64,000 bases of DNA from Sphingopyxis macrogoltabida (GTDB lineage: Bacteria; Pseudomonadota; Alphaproteobacteria; Sphingomonadales; Sphingomonadaceae): the NCBI RefSeq assembly GCF_001307295.1, contig NZ_CP012700.1, positions 3,971,001-4,035,000 on the forward strand. The letters are read 5' to 3'. The position numbers were made by a program, and so were the translations under genes. Within the stretch, counting starts at the first letter, position 1. Each line of letters begins with the position of its first letter. Below the pieces are notes generated by a model. That model searched no databases. It saw only the letters and a program-made list of their open reading frames with translations, and had not been told where the DNA came from. Shown piece after piece: positions 56,157 to 64,000 of this stretch.

Positions 56157-59100
56157 ATGAAGACGGGATGGCGCGCGCTGGCGGAGCGGCTGGCCGGCAA
56201 GGCGAAACTGGCGCTCATCATCCCCCTGAGCCTCGCGATGGCGGCGACCGCGGCCGCCGATACCGTCCCGCAGGTCACCCTCGCTGCGCCCGGCAGTTCG
56301 GGCACCGGCGACGGCACGATTACCCGCTTCACGCTGCGCTTTTCCGAAGACATGGTGCCGCTCGGCGACCCCCGCGCCAAGGCCCCCGCGACCAACGATT
56401 GCAAACTCCCCGCCGACGGCCGCTGGGTCGACACGCGCACCTGGGTGCTCGAATTCGAAAAGCCGCTGCCCGGCGGACTGAGCTGCCACGTCCAGCTTCG
56501 CTCCGACCTCACCACCGCGCGCGGCGTCGCGGTCGGCGGCAACGACCGCTTCGCGCTCGACACCGGCGGCCCGTCGGCGCGTGCTGTGCTCGCGGGCGGC
56601 ATCTACGACGGGATCGAGGAGGACCAGATCTTCCTCGTCGCGACCAATGTCGCCGCCGACCGCGCCTCGGTCGGCCGCTTCGGCTATTGCGCCGTCGACG
56701 GGATCGGCGAGAAGATTCCGCTCGACGTCCTGCCGCGCGAGACCGCAACCGAAATCCTGACCGGGCTCGGCGACAACAACTGGTCGCGCCAGTCCTTCGC
56801 CTATGACGCCGGCCTGCCGCTGCGCCTACCTGCCGCGGGCGCCGATCGCGAGGCGGCGCTCGACCGCGTCGTGCCGGTCAAGTGCCGCCGCCCGCTGCCC
56901 CCCGGCCGCGACATGGCGCTCGTCTGGGACGCGCGCATTTCGCAGGCTGGCGTCCCGAGCCGCACCGCGGGGCGCGACCAGCGCTTCGACTATGACATCC
57001 GTCCCGCCTTTACCGCCAAGATGTCGTGCAGCCGCGTCAATCCGCAGGCGGGCTGCAACCCGATCAAGGACGTGACGCTGAGCTTCGCCTCGCCGGTCGC
57101 GCGCGAGACCGCACTCGCCGCGACGCTCTCCACCGCCGACGGCAAGCGGCTGATCCCGAAGGTCGATGACGACGACAAGAATGATGCGTATCTGACGCAG
57201 GTCCGCTTCATCGGCCCGCTGCCGCAGAATGTCGACGCGACGCTGACCCTGCCCGCCGATGTCACCGACCAGAGCGGCCGACGCTTGCAGAACCAGTCGA
57301 ACTTCCCGCTCAAATTCCACATCGACCGCGCGCCGCCGCTGGTCAAATTCGCCGCCGAGTTCGGCATATTGGAAGCGAGCGAGGGCGGCGTACTGCCGGT
57401 CACCGTGCGCGGGGTCGAATCGTCGCTCGTCCAGGCGAACCTAAAGATGCCCGCCACCGCGCTCAAGGTCGGCGACGACGATGCCGCGATCGCGCGCTGG
57501 CTGAAGCGCGTCGATGACGCCGACGATACCGATTATCGCGAGGAAAAGGACCGCACCGGCAAGGAAGTGACGGTCAACTATACCGGCACCAAATCGGTAT
57601 TCAACGGCGCGCCGGCGGGCGGCGAACGCCGCGACCTCCAGCTCTCGCCCCCCGCGGGCGGCAAGGAGTTCGAGGTCGTCGGTATACCCTTGTCGGAAAA
57701 GGGTTTCCACGTCGTCGAGATCGCCAGCCCCGAACTCGGCGCGGCACTGCTCGGCCGCAAGGCGACGCGCTATGTCGCGACCGCGGCGCTGGTGACCAAC
57801 ATGGCGGTGCATTTCAAATGGGGCCGCGAAGCCTCGCTCGCCTGGGTCACCTCGCTCGATACCGGCCTCCCCGTCGCGGGCGCCGAAATCCGCGTTTCGG
57901 ATAGCTGCACCGGCCGCCTGCTCGCACGCGGCACCGCCGACAAGTCGGGCCGTCTCGCCTTCCCGAACGGGCTGCCGCAGCCCGAAACCTATTCGAGCTG
58001 CGAGGACGATCCCGATCCGAACAGCAGCGAAGGCCATGCGCTGATGGTCACCGCGCGCAGCGGCGATGATTTCAGCTTCACCCTCACCGACTGGGGCAAT
58101 GGCATCCGCCCCTATGACTTCGACCTTCCTTACGGCTGGTCGGACCGCGAGGATATCCTCCACACCGTCTTCGACCGCGCGCTCGTCAAGGCGGGCGAGA
58201 CCGTCCATATGAAGCATCTGCTGCGCCGCCCGGTCGGCACCGGCTTCAAGACCCCCGAGCCGCTGGCGGGCAAGCTCCGCCTCGTCCACCGCGGATCGGA
58301 CACCGAATTCGAGATGCCGTTCAGCATTGCGGCGACCGGCAGCGGCGAAACGACATGGAACGTCCCGGCCTCGGCGCCGATGGGCGATTATGAGCTCGTC
58401 TTCGTCACCAAGGACAAGGATGGCGAGGACAAGACGATCTGGTCGAACCAGTCGGTCAAGGTCGACGAATATCGCCTGCCGACGATGAAGGCGACGGTGA
58501 CCGGCCCCAAAATGGCGCCGGTGCGCCCGACCGCGGTGCCATTGTCGCTGTTCGTCAGCTATCTCTCGGGCGGCCCTGCCGCGAGCCTGCCGGTCGAACT
58601 ACGCACCAATTTCCGCCCGAGCTGGTCGCCGCCCGAGGATTATAAGGACTGGGATTTCGACGGCCAGCCGGTGAAGGAAGGCACCGTCCAGCTCGACGAC
58701 AGCGGCGACGAACCCGGTGCCGAGATGCCGCTCGCGCGCTCGGTGCCGCTGTTGCTCGACGCCAATGGCACCGCAACCGCCAACGTCGCAGTCGACCAGC
58801 CGATTACCGAACCGACGGTGATGGCGGCCGAAATGGATTATGAGGATGCCAATGGCGAAACGCTGACCGCCAGCCGTCGCATCACCCTCTTCCCGTCCGC
58901 CGTCCGCCTCGGCCTCAAGACCGACGGCTGGTTGATGCGCGACAACGACCTCCGGCTCAATTTCATCGCGCTCGATCTGGACGGCAAGCCGATCCGCGGC
59001 CAGCGCGTCCAGGTCGCGGTCTACAACCGCGAGATCATCACCGCGCGGCGCCGCCTGATCGGCGGCTTCTATGCCTATGACAACCAGATGCGGACGACCC

Positions 59101-62000
59101 GGCTCGCCGCCAATTGTTCGGCGACGACCGACAAGCTCGGCCGCGCGAGCTGCGCGATGGCGCCCGGCGTCTCGGGCGAGGTGACCGTCGTCGCGACGAC
59201 CCAGGATGCCGACGGCAACGAAGCGCGCGCGGTGCGTTCGGTCTGGCTCGCGGGCGACGACGACTGGTGGTTCGGCGGCGACAATGGCGACCGTATGGAC
59301 GTGATCGCCGAACAGCCGCGCTACGTGGCGGGCGATACCGCCAGCTTCCAGGTCCGCATGCCGTTCCGCGAGGCGACCGCGCTCGTCACCGTCGAACGCG
59401 AGGGCGTGCTGTCGAGCTTCGTCGTGCCGCTCAAGGGCACCAACCCGGTGGTCAAGGTCAAGCTGCCCGCCACCTACGCGCCCGACGTCTATGTCTCGGT
59501 GATGGCGGTACGCGGGCGCGTGACCGGCGGCGAAAGCTGGTTCCGCAAGATGAAACGCGCGGTCGGCTTCAAGATCGAGAATAGCGAGGGCGCCCCCCCG
59601 ACCGCGCTCGTCGACCTCGCCAAGCCGAGCTACCGGATGGGCGTCGCGCGCATCAAGGTCGGCTGGGAAGGCCATCAGCTCGGCGTCAAGGTCAAGGCCG
59701 ACAAGGAAAAATACGCCGTCCGCGAAACCGCAAAGGTCGCGATCGAGGTCAAGACGCCGAACGGCAAGGCGCCCGCCAACGCCGATGTCGCCTTCGCCGC
59801 GGTCGACGAGGCGCTGCTCCAGCTTGCCCCGAACGAAAGCTGGGACGTCCTCGACGCGATGATGGGCGAACGCACACTCGACGTGCTGACCTCGACCGCG
59901 CAGATGCAGGTGGTCGGCAAGCGCCATTATGGCCGCAAGGCGCTCGAACCCGGCGGCGGCGGTGGCGGCGACCTTTCGGGACTGACCCGCGAGGATTTCC
60001 GCCCCGTGCTGCTGTGGAAGGGCAATGTCCCGCTCGACAGCAAGGGCCGCGCGCTCGTCGATGTGCCGCTGTCCGACAATCTGTCGGGCTTCCGCCTCGT
60101 CGCGATCGCGACCGACGGATCGCAATATTTCGGCACCGGGTCGACCAGCGTGCGCACCGTGCAGGATCTGTCGGTCTTCGCCGGCATGCCCGAACTCGTC
60201 CGCACCGGCGACAGCTATGACGCGCGCTTCACGCTGCGCAACGGCACCGATCAGGCGATGACGGTCACCGCCAGCGCGACGCTGTCGCCCGCGGTCGCGA
60301 CCGCGCCGCCGCTGACGGTTACCATTCCAGCGGGCGGCGCAGTGCCGATCAGCTGGTCGATGACCGCGCCGGAACAGACCGGCCCGATCGAATGGACGGT
60401 CGAGGCAGTGTCGAAGAACGGCAAGCAGCGCGACCGCCTCGTCGCGCAGCAGGTCGTCGAACCCGCGGTGCCGGTCGAAACCTGGGCCGCCAGCCTGTTC
60501 CGTGTCGGCCCCGCGACGACGCTGCCGATCGCCATCCCGGCGGGCGCCCTGCCCGGCGGCTATGTCGACGTCGCGCTCGCCGGCACGCTCGCGCCGCCGC
60601 TGTCGGGGGTGCGCGATTATATGGCGATCTATCCCTATAATTGCTTCGAGCAGTCGACATCGCGCGCCATCGCCTTGGGGGATATCGGCCGCTGGCAGGC
60701 ACTCGCGGGCGCAATGCCGACCTATCTCGATGACGACGGGCTGCTCCGCTACTGGCCGAACGACCGGCTCGAAGGCTCGGCGGAACTCACCGCCTATGTC
60801 CTCGCGATCACGGCGGCAAACGGTTACGCGATCCCCGAGGCGTCGAAAGCGAAGATGATCAAGGCGCTGCAGGCGGTCGTCGACGGGCGGCTGACGCGCA
60901 AGGGCTATGGCCCTTACGACATCCGCCCGGTCCGCATCGCGGCCTTGGCGGCGCTCGCGCGCAACAATGCGTCGAGCCCCGCGCTCGTCGCGGCGATCGA
61001 CGTCGCGCCAGTCGACATGGCCACCGGCACGCTCGCCGACTGGCTCGTCGCGCTCGAAAAGACGCCCGGCGTGCGGAACGCCGCCGGCCTGCGCACCGCC
61101 GCCGAAGCCGAGCTTCGCAAGCGGCTCGTCTACGAAGGCACGCGCCTCGACCTTGTCGACGACGCGCGCGCGCCTTGGTGGATGATGACCAGCGGCGACG
61201 AAATGGCGGTCAAGGCGCTCGAAGCCGTGCTCGGCCGTCAGGGCTGGGAAGACGACGCCGGCAAGCTGATGGTCGGCGTGGCGCAGCGCCAGCGCAAGGG
61301 GCATTGGGACACCACCCCCGCCAACGCATGGGGCGCCACCACCGTCCGCCGCTTCGCCGAGCTTTATCCGGCAAGCGCGATCACCGGCGTCACCAATATC
61401 GCCCTCGCGGGGAACAGCGCGTCACAAAGCTGGCCGCTGCCCGCCGAGGCGCCCTCGCCGCTGCGTGTCGCGCTCGCCGCGGCGACGATGAGCCTCAGCC
61501 ATGAAGGCACCGGCGCGCCATGGGCGACGGTCAGCGTCAAGGCCGCGGTACCGCTCAAGGAGCCGCTCAACGCCGGCTACCGGATCAAGCGCTCGATGAG
61601 CATCGTCAAGGCGGCGAACAAGGACCGGCTGACGCGCGGCGATGTGGTGAAGATCCGCATCGAGGTCGTTGCTGCGGCCGGGCGGACATGGGTCGTCATC
61701 AACGATCCGGTCCCGCCGGGCGCGACGATCGTCGGCAACCTCGGCGGCCAGTCCGAAATGCTTGGCCAGCAGGCGAGCGGATCGGGCGCGCAGCCGAGCT
61801 ATGTCGAACGCGGCAAGGATAGCTGGCGCGGCTATTTCGGCTGGATGCCCGCGGGCACCCATGCCGTCGAATATGTCGTCCGACTCAATGGCTCGGGCCG
61901 CTTCTCGCTGCCGCCGACCCGCGTCGAGGCGATGTACTCGCCCGCGATCCGCGGCCAGTGGCCGAACACCCCGGTGACGGTGGCGAATGTGGGGTCGTAA
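56157..62000 (+). CDS. Bacterial alpha-2-macroglobulin (YfhM-like), thioester type
   Basis: The protein of about 1947 residues is thought to trap foreign proteases in the periplasm. A signal peptide (about 1-34, ending ATAAADT) is followed by MG-type beta domains, a bait region, and the thioester site YNCFEQ with Cys1496 in the C-terminal third, inside the helical TED domain (EGSAELTAYVLAI). The family YfhM of E. coli is a lipoprotein, but no lipobox cysteine is present here, so this protein is probably soluble in the periplasm or membrane-bound by the uncut N terminus. ATG 56157 has GGGGAG upstream; ATG 56133 in frame is an alternative. The next gene is pbpC, the usual partner. Confidence 0.93.
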   Translation: MKTGWRALAERLAGKAKLALIIPLSLAMAATAAADTVPQVTLAAPGSSGTGDGTITRFTLRFSEDMVPLGDPRAKAPATNDCKLPADGRWVDTRTWVLEFEKPLPGGLSCHVQLRSDLTTARGVAVGGNDRFALDTGGPSARAVLAGGIYDGIEEDQIFLVATNVAADRASVGRFGYCAVDGIGEKIPLDVLPRETATEILTGLGDNNWSRQSFAYDAGLPLRLPAAGADREAALDRVVPVKCRRPLPPGRDMALVWDARISQAGVPSRTAGRDQRFDYDIRPAFTAKMSCSRVNPQAGCNPIKDVTLSFASPVARETALAATLSTADGKRLIPKVDDDDKNDAYLTQVRFIGPLPQNVDATLTLPADVTDQSGRRLQNQSNFPLKFHIDRAPPLVKFAAEFGILEASEGGVLPVTVRGVESSLVQANLKMPATALKVGDDDAAIARWLKRVDDADDTDYREEKDRTGKEVTVNYTGTKSVFNGAPAGGERRDLQLSPPAGGKEFEVVGIPLSEKGFHVVEIASPELGAALLGRKATRYVATAALVTNMAVHFKWGREASLAWVTSLDTGLPVAGAEIRVSDSCTGRLLARGTADKSGRLAFPNGLPQPETYSSCEDDPDPNSSEGHALMVTARSGDDFSFTLTDWGNGIRPYDFDLPYGWSDREDILHTVFDRALVKAGETVHMKHLLRRPVGTGFKTPEPLAGKLRLVHRGSDTEFEMPFSIAATGSGETTWNVPASAPMGDYELVFVTKDKDGEDKTIWSNQSVKVDEYRLPTMKATVTGPKMAPVRPTAVPLSLFVSYLSGGPAASLPVELRTNFRPSWSPPEDYKDWDFDGQPVKEGTVQLDDSGDEPGAEMPLARSVPLLLDANGTATANVAVDQPITEPTVMAAEMDYEDANGETLTASRRITLFPSAVRLGLKTDGWLMRDNDLRLNFIALDLDGKPIRGQRVQVAVYNREIITARRRLIGGFYAYDNQMRTTRLAANCSATTDKLGRASCAMAPGVSGEVTVVATTQDADGNEARAVRSVWLAGDDDWWFGGDNGDRMDVIAEQPRYVAGDTASFQVRMPFREATALVTVEREGVLSSFVVPLKGTNPVVKVKLPATYAPDVYVSVMAVRGRVTGGESWFRKMKRAVGFKIENSEGAPPTALVDLAKPSYRMGVARIKVGWEGHQLGVKVKADKEKYAVRETAKVAIEVKTPNGKAPANADVAFAAVDEALLQLAPNESWDVLDAMMGERTLDVLTSTAQMQVVGKRHYGRKALEPGGGGGGDLSGLTREDFRPVLLWKGNVPLDSKGRALVDVPLSDNLSGFRLVAIATDGSQYFGTGSTSVRTVQDLSVFAGMPELVRTGDSYDARFTLRNGTDQAMTVTASATLSPAVATAPPLTVTIPAGGAVPISWSMTAPEQTGPIEWTVEAVSKNGKQRDRLVAQQVVEPAVPVETWAASLFRVGPATTLPIAIPAGALPGGYVDVALAGTLAPPLSGVRDYMAIYPYNCFEQSTSRAIALGDIGRWQALAGAMPTYLDDDGLLRYWPNDRLEGSAELTAYVLAITAANGYAIPEASKAKMIKALQAVVDGRLTRKGYGPYDIRPVRIAALAALARNNASSPALVAAIDVAPVDMATGTLADWLVALEKTPGVRNAAGLRTAAEAELRKRLVYEGTRLDLVDDARAPWWMMTSGDEMAVKALEAVLGRQGWEDDAGKLMVGVAQRQRKGHWDTTPANAWGATTVRRFAELYPASAITGVTNIALAGNSASQSWPLPAEAPSPLRVALAAATMSLSHEGTGAPWATVSVKAAVPLKEPLNAGYRIKRSMSIVKAANKDRLTRGDVVKIRIEVVAAAGRTWVVINDPVPPGATIVGNLGGQSEMLGQQASGSGAQPSYVERGKDSWRGYFGWMPAGTHAVEYVVRLNGSGRFSLPPTRVEAMYSPAIRGQWPNTPVTVANVGS

Positions 62001-62030
62001 TGAATAGACGCCCCCTCATTGTCCATTTGC

Positions 62031-62094
62031 GTCGAGCGAAGTCGAGATGCCCATCGGCGGCGCACGCCCTTGGCGTGCCTCGACTTCGCTCGAC
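62031..62094 (+). repeat. Perfect 16-base inverted repeat
   Basis: GTCGAGCGAAGTCGAG (62031-62046) is matched exactly by CTCGACTTCGCTCGAC (62079-62094), with a 32-base loop that holds a smaller stem (GGCGCACGCC...GGCGTGCC). It differs in sequence from the other two repeat families. It follows the alpha-2-macroglobulin stop by 30 bases and could serve as a terminator or processing site. Confidence 0.85.
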
Positions 62095-62133
62095 ACGAAC
62101 GGGAATCACGGGGAACCCCGAATATCCAGATTT

Positions 62134-62236
62134 CGTCACCCTGAACTTGTTTCAGGGTCCATGGCCTGTCCTCGCGACCCGCCCGGCGTTGGAGGCAAAG
62201 CCGGGCCATGGATGCTGAAACAAGTTCAGCATGACG
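62134..62236 (+). repeat. Intergenic hairpin element, third and divergent copy of the CGTCACC family
   Basis: The left arm begins CGTCACCCTGAACTTGTTTCAGGG and the right arm ends CTGAAACAAGTTCAGCATGACG. The arms pair, and each one contains a self-complementary hairpin (CCTGAA/TTCAGG and GCTGAA/TTCAGC). The layout is the same as in the copies at 43706 and 55921. Its last bases overlap the likely ATG of pbpC. Confidence 0.8.
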
Positions 62237-64000
62237 AGGTTGGTTGAGCAGGTTCAGGGTAGCGGGCATTCTCCACGCAAACGCCGCTGGTTCGACGCCC
62301 TTGCCTGGCTCGCGCTCGCCGCGCTGATCCTCGTCACCGTCGCCCACCTCCTCACCCGTCCGCCCGCGATGCCCGCCTACGAAAGCGTCCGCGCGAACTG
62401 GCAGTCCAGCGAAGCGTGGCTCTACGACCGCGACGGCCGCCTGCTCGACAGCGAGCGCGTCAACTTCGAACGACGCCGCCTCGCGTGGGTGCCGCTGCAG
62501 GACATCAGCCCCGCCGTCCGCGACGCCGTAGTGCAAAGCGAGGACCGGCGCTTCTGGTCGCACGGCGGCGTCGACTGGCTCGCGGTCGCCAGCGCAGTTC
62601 GCGCACGCTTCAAGATCGGGGGAACCGGCGATCGCTCGCGCGGCGCCTCGACCTTGCCGATGCAGCTTGCCGCCTTTATTGACCCCGGCCTCGCGCAGCC
62701 GGGCAAGCGCGACTGGCGCACCAAGATCCGTCAGATGCGCGCCGGACAGGCGCTCGCGTCGGGCTGGACGCGCGACCAGATGCTCGAGGCCTATTTCAAC
62801 CTCGTCCCCTTGCGCGGCGAGGCGCAGGGGATCGGCGCTGGCGCACGCAGCCTGTTCGGCAAGCGGCCCGCCGCCATGACGCGCACCGACGCGGCGCTGT
62901 TCGCCGGACTGCTCCCCGATCCCGCCGCGGGCGCCGAAGCGCTCGGCCGCCGCGCCTGCCGCGCCGTCAAGGCAAAGGATTGCAGCGCGATCCGCACCGC
63001 GGCGGCGACGCTCGTCTCGGGCGAGCGCGCCGCGCAGTTCGACCCGGCGCTCGCTCCGCACCTCGCCGTCCGCCTGCTCGACAAACCCGGCAAGCGCGTC
63101 ACGACAACGATCGACCGCCGGATCCAGACGGCGGCGATCGTCGCGCTACGCCGCCAGCTTGCCGGTCTCGGCTCCGACCGCGTCCGCGACGGCGCGGTCG
63201 TCGTGCTCGACAATGCCACCGGCGACGTCATTGCCTATGTCGGCGGCGTCGGTCTCAAATCGACCGCGGCGGCGGTCGATGGCGCCAACGCGCGGCGGCA
63301 GGCGGGCTCGACGCTGAAACCGCATCTCTATGCGCAGGTGATCGAACATGGCTGGCTCACCGCGGCGTCGATCCTCGACGACAGCCCGGTCCAGCTAGAC
63401 ACTGCTTCAGGGCTCTACGTTCCCAAGAATTACGACCGCAGCTTCAAGGGGCCGGTCAGCGTCCGCAACGCGCTCGCTTCCTCGCTGAACGTTCCCGCGG
63501 TGCGCACGCTCGTCATCGACGACGTCCAGGAGTTCCGCGACCGCCTCTGGGCCCTCGGCTACCACGGCCTCGTCGAAGACGGCGAATATTACGGCTTCAG
63601 CCTCGCGCTCGGATCGGCCGAAGTTTCGCTGGTGGAACAGGCTAATGCCTTCCGCACCTTCGCGAACGCGGGGCGCTGGTCGCCGGTGCATTTTACGCCC
63701 GGCAAAGCGCCGCAGGACGAACGCCAGATTGTCAGCCCCGCCGCCGCCTTCATCGTCGGCGACATCCTCGCCGACGCAACCGCGCGCGCCGACGCCTTCG
63801 GCGCCGACAGCGCGCTCCGTCTCCCCTTCTGGGCCGCCGCCAAGACCGGCACGTCGAAGGCCATGCGCGACAATTGGTGCATCGGCTGGTCCGACCGCTT
63901 CACCGTTGCGGTCTGGGTCGGCAATCTCGAGGGCGATTCGATGCGCGCCGTGTCGGGCACCTCGGGCGCCGCGCCGGTGTGGCGCGACGTCATGCTCGCG
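62231..64000 (+). CDS. pbpC: Penicillin-binding protein 1C, 3' end cut off by window edge
   Basis: This class A PBP makes peptidoglycan strands and crosslinks them; PbpC is linked to alpha-2-macroglobulin in many Gram-negative bacteria. A single membrane helix (about 24-44) is followed by the glycosyltransferase domain with SEDRRFWSHGGVD (catalytic Glu104) and STLPMQLAAF. The transpeptidase domain has the active serine Ser360 in GSTLKPHLY, SSLN near 417, and KTGT near 538. The frame runs open to the last base, giving 590 residues so far; the C-terminal extension is outside the window. The only ATG before the membrane helix, 62231, lies inside a repeat element. TTG 62240 is an alternative. Confidence 0.93.
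   Translation, partial: MTRLVEQVQGSGHSPRKRRWFDALAWLALAALILVTVAHLLTRPPAMPAYESVRANWQSSEAWLYDRDGRLLDSERVNFERRRLAWVPLQDISPAVRDAVVQSEDRRFWSHGGVDWLAVASAVRARFKIGGTGDRSRGASTLPMQLAAFIDPGLAQPGKRDWRTKIRQMRAGQALASGWTRDQMLEAYFNLVPLRGEAQGIGAGARSLFGKRPAAMTRTDAALFAGLLPDPAAGAEALGRRACRAVKAKDCSAIRTAAATLVSGERAAQFDPALAPHLAVRLLDKPGKRVTTTIDRRIQTAAIVALRRQLAGLGSDRVRDGAVVVLDNATGDVIAYVGGVGLKSTAAAVDGANARRQAGSTLKPHLYAQVIEHGWLTAASILDDSPVQLDTASGLYVPKNYDRSFKGPVSVRNALASSLNVPAVRTLVIDDVQEFRDRLWALGYHGLVEDGEYYGFSLALGSAEVSLVEQANAFRTFANAGRWSPVHFTPGKAPQDERQIVSPAAAFIVGDILADATARADAFGADSALRLPFWAAAKTGTSKAMRDNWCIGWSDRFTVAVWVGNLEGDSMRAVSGTSGAAPVWRDVMLA

Noticed and set aside
58599..61304. A 901-codon open frame opposite alpha-2-macroglobulin
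   Set aside because: Antisense shadow; the thioester and macroglobulin domains are on the plus strand.

Overview
The window is GC-rich alphaproteobacterial DNA, almost certainly from the order Sphingomonadales. Sphingopyxis or a close relative is my guess for the genus. The order call rests on protein similarity to sphingomonad families and on the chromosomal run ubiH-like / ftsK / lolA / xth / ribA. Most of the window is densely packed chromosome with short intergenic gaps and many start/stop overlaps.

Layout. (1) 1-2380: wecB (cut by the left edge) and wecC, which make UDP-ManNAcA for a surface polysaccharide. (2) About 2580-12041: an accessory block abutting the 3' end of a tRNA-Gly(GCC) gene at 12042-12116. 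It carries a MobF relaxase, a VirD4/TraD-type coupling protein, a small RHH-like mobilization protein, a putative origin of transfer, an AlpA-like HTH protein, a nucleotidyltransferase-HEPN fusion, a second and apparently catalytically dead nucleotidyltransferase, an ECF sigma factor and two unknown proteins. No integrase and no mating-pair genes are visible, so this looks like part of a mobilizable or decaying integrated element. (3) 12315-27626: chromosome with a CnoX-like thioredoxin, a LON-domain protein, a sigma-like protein, a UbiH-type hydroxylase, ftsK, lolA, xth, ribA, a LytS/LytR-type two-component system, an HxlR regulator, a glycosyltransferase and the RelA/SpoT homologue rsh. (4) 27674-37322: a tightly packed four-gene minus-strand operon encoding a pentaheme c554-like cytochrome, a twin-GlcG-domain lipoprotein on a Thr-Pro stalk, a large outer-membrane beta-barrel, and a 1433-residue decaheme cytochrome fused to an LVIVD-type beta-propeller. 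This is the most unusual locus and looks like a porin-cytochrome conduit. (5) 37383-43679: gdhA, a CcmI-like TPR protein, putA and its divergent Lrp-family regulator. (6) 43875-55897: a rifampin ADP-ribosyltransferase, a ThuA-domain protein, surface and periplasmic lipoproteins, two paralogous exported proteins of unknown function, an arylamine N-acetyltransferase, a 2H phosphoesterase, OsmC, an ung/TauE/DUF188 operon, hisE and a HIT protein. (7) 56157-64000: a periplasmic alpha-2-macroglobulin and penicillin-binding protein 1C, which is cut by the right edge.

Several functional sets can be read from the arrangement. WecB and WecC act in sequence on one sugar nucleotide. The relaxase, coupling protein and small mobilization protein form a DNA-processing set. 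The four-gene cytochrome operon would move electrons from the periplasm through the outer membrane to the surface. PutA with its Lrp regulator, and GdhA nearby, feed proline and glutamate into central metabolism. Alpha-2-macroglobulin with PBP1C is a known cell-envelope protection and repair pair. Intergenic hairpin repeats of at least two families are scattered through the chromosomal part. One of them appears to supply the start codon of pbpC.
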